DNA from: Granulosicoccus sp964390335
Lineage (GTDB): Bacteria > Pseudomonadota > Gammaproteobacteria > Granulosicoccales > Granulosicoccaceae
Direction of reading: 5' to 3'
Assembly (NCBI GenBank): GCA_964390335.1
Contig: CAYMHU010000014.1
Span: forward strand, 16,547 to 80,546
Length of the DNA stretch: 64,000 nucleotides
Below are positions 1-8,800 of this stretch, piece after piece. The notes below the pieces were generated by a model, which searched no databases, was not told the DNA's origin, and saw only the letters and a program-made list of their open reading frames with translations. Made by a program: the position numbers and the translations under genes. Every line of letters begins with the position of its first letter. Position 1 is the stretch's first letter.

Positions 1-168
1 TTCAAACGCTGGAGGAAGACGTTCCTCTAACACACAAATACGAAGCGGTTTTAATTGCCGTCTCGCTTTTTCAGTTGCTAATTGAGTGGATTCAGATGCA
101 AGCGCTGCCGCAAGCAGGCTGCCTACCATGCCACCACCAACGATGACTACATCGTAGTCAGAACTCAT
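1..168 (-). CDS. UbiH/UbiF/VisC-family FAD-dependent hydroxylase (N-terminal fragment)
   Basis: Only the first 56 codons are inside the window; the gene runs off the left edge. The reverse-strand reading starts at an ATG ending at 168 and opens with a Rossmann dinucleotide-binding motif (VVIVGGGMVGSLLAAALA). The GxGxxG-type glycines of an FAD monooxygenase are followed by a long spacer and a beta strand ending in LEE, the usual acidic FAD-ribose contact. The N-terminus fits the ubiquinone-ring hydroxylases UbiH, UbiF and UbiI, which act at the inner membrane. Which member cannot be told from the fragment. It lies 20 bases downstream of the double-protease gene on the same strand and may be co-transcribed. 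The presence of ubiX nearby makes a ubiquinone role plausible, but that is inference. Confidence 0.75.
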   Translation of the reverse strand, partial: MSSDYDVVIVGGGMVGSLLAAALASESTQLATEKARRQLKPLRICVLEERLPPAFE

Positions 169-188
169 GGTTTAACGAAACTCATCAC

Positions 189-2993
189 TTAATTTGTGTA
201 GTTATTACGTTGCCAACCTTCAGATGATCTTACCAGTTCAAACGTAGGCCAAAAATTATATTCAGGTGCAACGGTGACGATGGTTCTGCGTCCACTAATA
301 GAAACAACCGATAAGCGCGTTACTTCATCCTGTTTTTTCTGTTTTACTAAACTTAAAAAACCGTCCAGATCGTCGACCGGCACGCCATCAACATGGGTTA
401 CGAACCGATTTCGGTATAAGCCATCCCACAATGCTGGTGAACCTTGTTCTGTACCAGATATATAAACACCGGGATAATTGACGCCTTTCAAGAATCCAAT
501 CTCACCATGCGGCTCTTGGAACTGTGCTCCGGCCCAACTAACAAACCGGGTGGTACCTGTACCACTGACCTTAGAAGGCAGTAAGTCCACATCGATGACA
601 TTACCGGAACGGAGTACTGTGATCACAATAGACTCTTTCTGCGCAGCTATTTCAGCTTGCAACAAGTCAGATACCAGTTCGCCCTCGATAGCTAAAATAA
701 TGTCACCCGGTAAGAGTTTGGTGTCGGCATCAGTGTCGGGCACGACTTGTGTGACGAACAAAACCTTCCTGTATTGCGCCGGCAGATTATTGTAGCGGCG
801 TAACCAATCAGTCGGTAATCCAAGCTGCCTGGCAGTGGAGATGGAACGGTAAGTGAGTTGCGCATCAGTTGAGTAATACGGTCTGCCAGACTTATACATA
901 CGTAAAGTTTCGTTGATGACCGTTGCGGGCATGGCCCACTCCTGCTGACGCACTTCACGCTCCTCTTCATAGGCAAAGCTCATATATGCAGCATGAACAA
1001 CACCTTGATCATCCACAAACGGGCCGCCCAACGATGGTGGCACGTTCGACACTCCATACAAATCAATGGCGCTTTGCTGAAAGCGGGCCAAGCCAGGTGT
1101 TGCGAAACCAACAGTTAACCGACTGAAATCATCAAACTCGCTTTTGCGAAATGTACCGTCAGCGCGATACCCGATCATGGTTAATGATTCGGGTAGCTCG
1201 CTCGCACCATCGGCCAATACGAGTTCACTGAACTCAACATCATTTAATTCATCTGGGTTGTACTTAAGTAAGGCGATGTTGTGGCGAGGATGTAAAAATT
1301 CAACACTGGCATTGATAACATGAGAGCCGAAAAACGTAATTTCAGCATCGCCCAAGCCATTGGGTACCGTGTTTCGATCCACTACTACGATACCTAGTTC
1401 TTTATCAACAACCAAACCCACCCCGTTAAAGTGTCGCGCATAGACGTTGTCCACTGCATAGGGAATATTAAAATCCACTCGCACTATTGCAGGTGCAACT
1501 TTGTTTAACAACTCGTCTTTAAACGCGGGTACGGCGATAGCGTCATCTTTTTTGTTTGCTAAACGTTCCGGAAATTCTACAGCGTCGCAATCCCAATAAG
1601 CCACGTTATCAACGCGGTTACATAATCGATAATTAAACCACCGGTTATCAATATCGATTTGCGTAATACTGGTTGAATGCTCTTTTCCCGGAATCACATA
1701 GCGTGCCAGTAACTTTTTATCACGCGAGGATGAGCTAACGATGCGTATAAAATCCTCGAGACTGGTCACAGGCATTCCGTTCAACTCAATAATGACTGAA
1801 CCTTGCGCCAAGTTAGCTCGATTAAATAAATACCCGCTGCTGGTTACCACCACACCGCTTTGCGGTAAGTCCATGGCCCTTGAGTGCTGAATTGACATGT
1901 TTTGCAAGATAGCATCACCCAGTTCCAGGTATTGCGTGGGTTCCAATTGATGCAGATCGGCAACTGGTATGGTTAACGTTGTGTACTCTCCCTGACGCAT
2001 GACCACAACTTGCATCTCGTTTGAAATGTTGGCATCGAGTGAGGCGGCAAGTTCAATAAAATTAGTAATCAACTGATCATTGATCGAAATTAAAATATCG
2101 CCTTCTTGCAATATTGTATCGGCAACACCACCTGCGATGACTTGCCGAACAAATAACATTCCATTGTTGCTTTTATCTTGTGCTCGAACCCGGTCCTCCA
2201 TGTCTTGGTCAAGACCCAGGCGGCGTAAATCTCGGAATGGCTCATGACTGAAAATGGTTTGAAAACCACCGCGGTCAATTTGCTGATCCGATTGCAAACG
2301 TTCAAGCGCGTACACGATTCGCGGTAATGGCAGAAAAAAGCTACTGGCGGTTCTGGTGTTGGCCGCCGCATTCAACGCCACAACATCTCCATCGAAATCG
2401 ATGACCGGAGAGCCCGAACTACCGCCGGATGTTGACGAGGCAGCTTGAAAATAAAACGTATTAAAGTCGTTGTAACCATAGCGACCGTAGGTCGGGACTT
2501 GTCTGTCCAAGCGGGCAATAGTTCCGGTAAGGATGGAAAGCTGCTCGCCACCATCACTACCAATAACCCGGATGTTCAGGCCGGTACTGACCTTATCTGG
2601 TCGTAACGGCAATGAGTGCGGATTTGCGTAAACCAAGTCTGCCGGGTTGTATCGTAAAAAAGCAAAGTCATGGATAGGGTCTCGGTATAGCGGTACAACA
2701 TCGACCCGTTCCTGATTTTGAAAGGTTGCCGACAACCGAATAGGCCCGGTTCCGACGACATGTCGATTTGTCAGAATAATGCCTTTCTCAGCATCGACGA
2801 CAAAACCGGTGGCATTGCTCCCGCCCTGCTGAGAATCGTCGAAATTGCGTAGATTAGCCAACTGCAAGGAAACGACTGATTCAGAGGCTTTTGCCAATGT
2901 CGCCGCCCATGAATCGGACGCAGCCAGCCCCGATTTGCTCGCTAAAGCCATGCAAACCAATAGGCAAATCTGAATAAGTCTGTTTGCTGTCAC
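189..2993 (-). CDS. HtrA-like double trypsin-fold/PDZ periplasmic protein; second protease domain degenerate
   Basis: A 934-residue exported protein with a signal peptide in residues 1-25 (cleavage after the Ala-rich GLAA). It has two HtrA-like repeats. The first protease domain (about 30-235) has an intact triad: His78 (TNRHVV), Asp109 (HDFAFLRY) and Ser193 (GGSSGSP). A PDZ domain follows at about 255-345 (VIAGGVADTILQEGDILI), and a second PDZ-like region at about 360-440. The second protease-like domain (about 495-700) aligns by eye, but His is Asn541 (VDRNTV), Asp is Asn572 (RHNIALLKY) and the Ser position is Leu655 (SLGGPF). Two more PDZ-like segments end the protein. This resembles the architecture of yeast Nma111 rather than DegP, which has one protease domain and is about half the size. 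Likely role: envelope protein quality control (inference). It is divergent from argA. Confidence 0.8.
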   Translation of the reverse strand: MTANRLIQICLLVCMALASKSGLAASDSWAATLAKASESVVSLQLANLRNFDDSQQGGSNATGFVVDAEKGIILTNRHVVGTGPIRLSATFQNQERVDVVPLYRDPIHDFAFLRYNPADLVYANPHSLPLRPDKVSTGLNIRVIGSDGGEQLSILTGTIARLDRQVPTYGRYGYNDFNTFYFQAASSTSGGSSGSPVIDFDGDVVALNAAANTRTASSFFLPLPRIVYALERLQSDQQIDRGGFQTIFSHEPFRDLRRLGLDQDMEDRVRAQDKSNNGMLFVRQVIAGGVADTILQEGDILISINDQLITNFIELAASLDANISNEMQVVVMRQGEYTTLTIPVADLHQLEPTQYLELGDAILQNMSIQHSRAMDLPQSGVVVTSSGYLFNRANLAQGSVIIELNGMPVTSLEDFIRIVSSSSRDKKLLARYVIPGKEHSTSITQIDIDNRWFNYRLCNRVDNVAYWDCDAVEFPERLANKKDDAIAVPAFKDELLNKVAPAIVRVDFNIPYAVDNVYARHFNGVGLVVDKELGIVVVDRNTVPNGLGDAEITFFGSHVINASVEFLHPRHNIALLKYNPDELNDVEFSELVLADGASELPESLTMIGYRADGTFRKSEFDDFSRLTVGFATPGLARFQQSAIDLYGVSNVPPSLGGPFVDDQGVVHAAYMSFAYEEEREVRQQEWAMPATVINETLRMYKSGRPYYSTDAQLTYRSISTARQLGLPTDWLRRYNNLPAQYRKVLFVTQVVPDTDADTKLLPGDIILAIEGELVSDLLQAEIAAQKESIVITVLRSGNVIDVDLLPSKVSGTGTTRFVSWAGAQFQEPHGEIGFLKGVNYPGVYISGTEQGSPALWDGLYRNRFVTHVDGVPVDDLDGFLSLVKQKKQDEVTRLSVVSISGRRTIVTVAPEYNFWPTFELVRSSEGWQRNNYTN

Positions 2994-3109
2994 TGTGATG
3001 TCAGTTCCCGATAGACGCGTTTTTTAACGCGATGCAGCCTGTTTTGCCGCAACATGTGTTCCAAATGTCTGCGTAGTCGTCAGTTGTGCCAGTTTTTTGC
3101 TAGTTATGG

Positions 3110-3138
3110 TTGGCCAGCGTACGTATCCTCTCTATGAT
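3110..3138 (+). promoter_or_regulatory. Putative sigma70 promoter of argA
   Basis: TTGGCC (3110-3115) and TATGAT (3133-3138) are separated by 17 bases. They match the -35 consensus at 4 of 6 positions and the -10 at 5 of 6. The predicted start would give an argA leader of about 40 bases. It sits in the divergent gap between the double-protease gene and argA. Confidence 0.5.
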
Positions 3139-3142
3139 AGAG
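3130..3142. promoter_or_regulatory. 13-bp perfect palindrome over the argA -10 element
   Basis: CTCTAT-G-ATAGAG is a perfect inverted repeat with a one-base centre, and it covers the proposed TATGAT element. Its position would suit a repressor operator. It does not look like the AT-rich ARG box of the E. coli ArgR regulon, so the regulator is unknown. A palindrome this short can also arise by chance. Confidence 0.3.
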
Positions 3143-3185
3143 GACATTACCTGTATTATGCAGCCTCTTTTTCACAAGATACCTC

Positions 3186-4517
3186 ATGGTAGATAAGCCA
3201 AAAACAAACGATTTGACCATCCAATGGTTCCGTGAAGCCTCACCGTACATTAATGCGCACAGGCATAGCACTATGGTGTTGTGTGTACCCGACACACTGT
3301 TACAAAGTGAGCAACTGGATAACCTGATTCACGATTTAACCTTACTGAGCCACTTGGGTATACGCCTTGTACTCGGCTTTGGACTTCGTTCACAAGTTGA
3401 AAGCCGATTGGCTGCTAAACAAAAGACGACACAAGTGGCCAATGGCATGCGCGTGACCGATGATGCGGCGCTCCAGGAAATACTGACCATTGCCGGCCGG
3501 GTTCGAACGCAACTGGAAGCCAGGTTATCCATGGGTCTGCCTAATACGCCTATGGCTGGGGCTCGCTTATCAGTGTGTTCCGGCAACTTTATAACGGCTC
3601 AACCTTATGGTATCCATGGCGGACTGGATTATCAACACACTGGTTCGGTACGACAAGTACACAGTGCAGAAATAAAATCTCAACTGACCAACGGCAATAT
3701 TGTCATACTGCCACCATTGGGGTATTCGCTAACAGGCGATGTGTTCAATTTAGCCGCACAAGAAGTCGCAACACAAACAGCCATTGCATTACGGGCAGAT
3801 AAATTATTGTTTCTGGTTCCTACCCTGCCAGTGGATGAACAACAGCACACTATCCACGAAGCCAGCGTGCATGCGATGGAACAAGCATTAACACAACAGC
3901 ATGACGAAGTACTCGTGCGCACGCTAAAAAATGCCACTCACGCAGCGCGCAATGGCGTCGATCGGGTTCACCTGTTGGATATGAATGATCCGAATGCGTT
4001 ACTGCGTGAGCTGTTTACACGCGACGGTGGCAGTACACTGATAACAGCAAAAAACTGGGAACACCTGCGCCAGGCAACAGCGCAGGATGTCAATGGCATT
4101 ATTGAACTGATTACACCGCTGCAGGAAAACGGTGCGTTGGCCTATCGCACACGAGAACAATTGGAGCTCGACATAGACAGTTTCATTGTGTGCGAACGTG
4201 AAGGGATGATTATCGCTTGCGCGGCACTTTTCATTGCTCACGACAAAGCCGGCGATGAAAAGCCGTATGCTGAAATTGCCTGTGTAGCCACCCACCCAGA
4301 CTATCGTGGCCAAGGGCGCGCTGGCGAATTAATCGCTCACTTGGAAAATAAGGCAAGAACTTACCATGTGGGTATGGTGATGTTGCTCAGTACGCGCGCG
4401 GCACACTGGTTCATTGAGCAAGGCTACGCTGAGGCAACACCTCAGGACTTACCGAAACCGCGCGCAATCGAATACGACAAACAACGCAACTCTAAGGTGT
4501 TTACAAAACGCCTTTAG
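3186..4517 (+). CDS. argA: N-acetylglutamate synthase (amino-acid N-acetyltransferase)
   Basis: 443 residues, the classic ArgA length. It catalyses the first step of arginine synthesis, acetyl-CoA plus glutamate to N-acetylglutamate, in the cytoplasm. The N-terminal two thirds (about 15-290) is an inactive amino-acid-kinase-type domain that serves arginine feedback (RLVLGFGLRSQVE, later GNIVILPPLGYSLTGD). The C-terminal third is a GNAT acetyltransferase with the acetyl-CoA signature HPDYRGQGRAGELI near residues 364-377 and the ending HWFIEQGY typical of the family. The start ATG follows the predicted promoter by about 45 bases. The gene is convergent with the Lon-N gene, with only 7 bases between the stop codons. 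Confidence 0.96.
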   Translation: MVDKPKTNDLTIQWFREASPYINAHRHSTMVLCVPDTLLQSEQLDNLIHDLTLLSHLGIRLVLGFGLRSQVESRLAAKQKTTQVANGMRVTDDAALQEILTIAGRVRTQLEARLSMGLPNTPMAGARLSVCSGNFITAQPYGIHGGLDYQHTGSVRQVHSAEIKSQLTNGNIVILPPLGYSLTGDVFNLAAQEVATQTAIALRADKLLFLVPTLPVDEQQHTIHEASVHAMEQALTQQHDEVLVRTLKNATHAARNGVDRVHLLDMNDPNALLRELFTRDGGSTLITAKNWEHLRQATAQDVNGIIELITPLQENGALAYRTREQLELDIDSFIVCEREGMIIACAALFIAHDKAGDEKPYAEIACVATHPDYRGQGRAGELIAHLENKARTYHVGMVMLLSTRAAHWFIEQGYAEATPQDLPKPRAIEYDKQRNSKVFTKRL

Positions 4518-4524
4518 CGATAAG

Positions 4525-5112
4525 CTAATCGTCGGATTCGGTCGCGAACTCTATTTGCAACCCGCTCAATGCATCTAATCTGGTGGCGTTATCGGGTAAT
4601 TGCAGTAATTCGTATTTCGAGGCTGATGTTATTGGTAATAGCTCTAGCAAACGATGACAAACCCAGTCGGGCTCATCAAGACGTTTATCGTCATAGACAA
4701 TATTCGGCTCCACATAACTCAGGATAACACCTAACTTATTAGATAATTCGCGGTATTTATCATTCATGACTAAAGGCGCATCCGGCTCGCGTAAACTAAC
4801 CTCCCCGACCAATAGCTGATCCTTCTGAACGCTGTAGCTCAGTAAATCGAATTCCTGCACGCCTTTTGCCGTGATGTGCAACAAGCCATCGGAGCCTTGA
4901 TCGAAGTCGACAATGGACACTAATGTGCCTTGCTCGTATGGCACTGAAGGTGCGCCTACTTCATTGCCCTCCTTGATTAGGCACACCCCAAAACCAGTCT
5001 CATTTTTAAAACATTCCTTGATCATGTTGATATAACGCGGCTCAAACAAACGCAGCGGCAACAGACCATCAGGCAGCACAATACTCGATAATGGAAAGAG
5101 TGGAAGCTTCAT
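4525..5112 (-). CDS. Lon-protease N-terminal substrate-binding (LON-SB) domain protein
   Basis: 195 residues from the chosen start. The protein consists only of the LON substrate-binding fold: it opens with MKLPLFPLSSIVLPDG and LPLRLFEPRYINMI, the signature of this family, and has no ATPase or protease domain. Function is not established; such stand-alone proteins are thought to bind peptides or regulate proteolysis. An in-frame ATG 24 bases further upstream exists. The ATG at 5112 is preferred because the family begins with this PLFPL motif and because that ATG forms an ATGA overlap with the ubiX stop, implying translational coupling. Confidence 0.85.
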   Translation of the reverse strand: MKLPLFPLSSIVLPDGLLPLRLFEPRYINMIKECFKNETGFGVCLIKEGNEVGAPSVPYEQGTLVSIVDFDQGSDGLLHITAKGVQEFDLLSYSVQKDQLLVGEVSLREPDAPLVMNDKYRELSNKLGVILSYVEPNIVYDDKRLDEPDWVCHRLLELLPITSASKYELLQLPDNATRLDALSGLQIEFATESDD

Positions 5113-5732
5113 GATTCTAAATCGTCTATGCCCCAACGCGGCATAATGGTGTGGCTAACATCGAGTTGATCCAGCACTCTTGCAACAACGAAGTCAATGA
5201 TGTCATCCATGGTTTTGGGCAGTGTATAGAACGCCGGATTGGGCGGCATAATTACTGCGCCAGCATTGGCAAGCCTCAACATATTTTCAAGATGGATTAC
5301 TGAAAAAGGCATTTCTCTAGGCATGACGATTAAAGTTTTACGCTCTTTTAGTACAACGTCGGCTGCACGTTCCAACAGGTTGTTACAATTGCCGGCTGCA
5401 ACTGCCGCAAGCGTTCCGGTTGTGCATGGGCAGATGACCATCGCATCCGGCGCGCCTGAACCGCTAGCAACCGGTGCTGTCCATTGCTCCTGACCGAAAG
5501 CATGTAATTGTCCGGGTTTAGCGCCATAACGCTCGGTGAAGTCGCGCTGAACGTCGCTGGTTTTAGATGGCACAGGAATATCGGTATCCATACCCATAAC
5601 CACCTTTGCAGGCTTTGACATCAACACATAAACCTGACAATCAGCTTGAATCAGGCAATCAATGAGCCGTAGTCCATACTGAATACCGGATGCACCCGTT
5701 AGTGCGACCGCAACTGTTTTATTAAATGCCAT
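5109..5732 (-). CDS. ubiX: Flavin prenyltransferase UbiX
   Basis: 207 residues, normal for the family. UbiX joins dimethylallyl phosphate to FMN to make the prenylated FMN cofactor of UbiD decarboxylases. This supports ubiquinone synthesis through removal of the carboxyl group of 4-hydroxy-3-polyprenylbenzoate. Seen: the N-terminal FMN/phosphate motif ALTGASGIQYGLRL, the VICPCTTGTLAAVAAG segment, and VMPREMPFSVIHLENM followed by GAVIMPPNPAFY, all conserved in UbiX/Pad1. A downstream Lon-N gene overlaps by four bases. The gene starts just after a strong terminator that separates it from the coiled-coil OmpA gene, so it probably has its own promoter in 5733-5752, which I could not define. Confidence 0.96.
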   Translation of the reverse strand: MAFNKTVAVALTGASGIQYGLRLIDCLIQADCQVYVLMSKPAKVVMGMDTDIPVPSKTSDVQRDFTERYGAKPGQLHAFGQEQWTAPVASGSGAPDAMVICPCTTGTLAAVAAGNCNNLLERAADVVLKERKTLIVMPREMPFSVIHLENMLRLANAGAVIMPPNPAFYTLPKTMDDIIDFVVARVLDQLDVSHTIMPRWGIDDLES

Positions 5733-5745
5733 AGCCCTACAATAT

Positions 5746-5778
5746 AAACAAAAAAGGCGATCGTTACCGATCGCCTTT
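5746..5778 (-). terminator. Rho-independent terminator of the OmpA coiled-coil gene
   Basis: A perfect 11-bp stem (5753-5763 with 5768-5778, arm AAAGGCGATCG) closes a four-base loop. On the minus strand it is followed by a U-rich run (TTTTTTGTTT, including the end of the stem). It lies about 45 bases after the stop of the minus-strand gene ending at 5825. Confidence 0.9.
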
Positions 5779-5824
5779 GATTAAATTGGATGGGTTCAAA
5801 CAAATGACCCATCTATCGATCACG

Positions 5825-8800
5825 CTACGGTTTTAGCACGATTTCCACACGACGATTCAATGCGCGACCTTCACGTGTCCCGTTGGTGGCTACCGGACGG
5901 TTTTCACCAAAACCTGCTGCCGAGAGTCTGGCCGCATCAATACCACCAGCGCTTTGCAGATAGTTAACCGTGTTCGCAGCTCGAGCCACTGACAATTCCC
6001 AGTTACTTGGGAAGATGGCCAGTAGATCACCGGTTACCGGGATGCTATCGGTGTGTCCTTCAACCACGATGGTGTTGTCAAAATCTGACAATGACGTAGC
6101 CACCTTACCAACAAGATCACGTCCGCCTTGATTCAGTCGAGCGCGACCCGAGCTGAACAAAGCACCACTGGGTAAGCTAATAACAATACTGTTATCGTCG
6201 CGTTGCGATACGCTCGCGTCACTTACACCATTTTGCGCAAGGCTTGCCTCAACATCAGCCAATAAAGAGCTGGAGATTTGTTGTTGAGACTCGTCCGCAC
6301 TTTGCATGTTGGCAAGCTTCGTCGCCAAGTTATCGGCAATCGCGCTTTGCTCGGCAGCAGTCTGTTGAGCTGCCGCGAGATTTGCTTGCAATTCGCTGAC
6401 AGACACGGCTGACTCATCAAGCTTCGCATCTTTTTCCGACAACATCGCATTGGTGTCAGACAGCTGCGATTCCAGACCACTCACCTTGCCTTGGAGGTCG
6501 CCTACCTGGCTTTCTAACGACGCTTTCAAGGCCTCCATTTCACCAACAGTACCTTTCAACGAGTCCACTTCGGCTGTGAGTGCATCCACTTCCGCGCTTT
6601 TCGCCGATAAGTCGGAGCTCAGACCATCAGAGGTGCTGGACACACTGGCAAGCTCTGCGCTCATGGCTTCCAACTCAGCGGTCTTGGCTTTCAATTCAGT
6701 ACTGATTGCATCAGATTCTGACGCCTTCGCTGCTAACGATGCTTCCATTTCGCCAAGCTTGGCTTCTAAGGATTCGCGCTGACCTTGCAACTGTTCTATT
6801 TCGCCTTGTGTTGCCGTACGGAACTCGGCAGCTTTTGCCAATTGCGATTCATAGCTTGCAATTTTTTCAGCGGAGCTATCCAACATGGCCATTGATTCAG
6901 CACTACTGGCTTCAAGCGCTTTGATCTGATTCATGTAATCAGTACGACGCTTTGCAGCAGCAGCCAATTGCGATTCATAAGTCGCAATTTTCTCAGCCGA
7001 GCTATCCAACATAGCCTGTGATTCACCACCGCTGGCTTCAAGCGCTTTGATCTGATTCATGTAATCAGTACGACGTGTCGCGGCCGCGGCCAATTGCGAC
7101 TCGTAGGTTGCAACTTTGGCAGACAATGATGCTTCTTGCTCTTGCAAAGCACTTAACTGGTTCATGTACTCAGTGCGTTGAGCTGATGCATCGTCGAACA
7201 AACGCTCATTCATTGCCAGTTGGGATTTTGCTGCCGACAATTCTGGCTCTAACTCTGCAATGCGGCCGGTCAGGGTTTCGATTTCTGAGTTCAGATTGGT
7301 TATCTCCGCCGCTTGTTGCTCCGACAGCCCCTTCGCTACCGCAAGCTGTCCTTCCAGATCACCTAATTCAGCCTGCAAGGCAACAACCTGCGCTTTGCTG
7401 GCGTCTAGCTCTTGCAGCTTGCTTTCGGAATCAGACAGATTGGCGGCACTAGCGGCTAGCCGAGTCTCGGCGTCTGTTAACGCTTTAGTTGCGTTGCTGA
7501 GCTCTTCACTGAGTAGATCGCGCTCTGCGGACAAGGTGTTAACTTGAGCGTCAAGTTCAGTTCGTTCTGCGATGGCCGCATCAAACTGTGACTGCACGCC
7601 AGTTAACTGTTCCTGTAGCGAGTTCACTTCACCCGATGAGTCTTTTTCAGCAAGCGATGCTTCCAGTTCTGCAACGGTTGCATTTAGCTGTGTGTTTTGT
7701 GCCACGAGCTTGTCGAGCTCAGTACCATTCTTTATCAGGTTAGAAGCCAGGCTCATAACTTCAGCATTTTTCTCATCGAATTGCTCACGCAATGTCATTA
7801 GCGAGTTTGCACTACCACCCAACTCTTCATTGGCTAAACTCAATTCGCGCTTGCTTACGGTTAATTGCTCTTGCAACGCGCTCAACTCTGCATCGCTGCT
7901 TTCCACTTGGGCTCGTAACTCGTCTAGCTCAGAAGTATCGGCAGATGCTGCTTCTAGTTCGCCTATGCGGCTTTGTAAGGTGGCGACTTCGCCGTCTAGT
8001 GAGGCCTTAGCCGCTTCTAGTTCTGCAACTTTGGCCGCCGCCGCTTCTAACTCACTCGTGGATTGAGCCATCAATGTTTGTGGTACGCTCTTAGCGGTTT
8101 CTAATTCTGTTGTAAGCGAATCGACAGACGCCGTTAGGGTCATTTTTTCAGCTTCCAACGCTTCTGCCTGCGCACGCAGTGAATTGACATCTTTTTCTAA
8201 GGCTTCTTTTTGCGCGGTGAGTTCACCTATGTTGGCATTCAACATACTGGTGTCTGTATCGTACAAGGTTTGCATGCTGGTCAATTCTTCTTGGGCACCG
8301 GCAAGCATTTCGTTAACGGCCGACAGTTCCTCAGCGGCGGCTTGCAATTCAACGTTTTTGGCATCGATTGCGCCCGACAGGCCTTCAGCAATTTGTTGCT
8401 GTTCAGCAAGGATGGCATTCGCACCAGCATCAGCTTCTGCCAACGATGTACGAGATTCTTCCAACGCGGCTTCGGTATCACTTAATGCGGTTTGCGTTTC
8501 CGTTAATGTTTGTTGAGTTAATGACAATTCAGTTTCAAGCGTTAACATCGATGTTTCCATTGACGCTAAATTACTCTCCAGCAGGGCTTTGCGAGCTTCA
8601 AGCTCGCCAATTTCTGCATTGAGAATGGCTGTGTCGGTGTCGTAAATGCCAAGTAAAGATTGATAGCTGCTTTGTGCATTGGCCACGTCCATATCGCGGG
8701 CAGATTCAGCACTGATAAGTGACTGCACTTGTGACTGCATGTCTTCCTGAGTTTTCTGGTAGAAGGCTGTCATCTCCGCTTCACGGGCTGCCATATCGGC

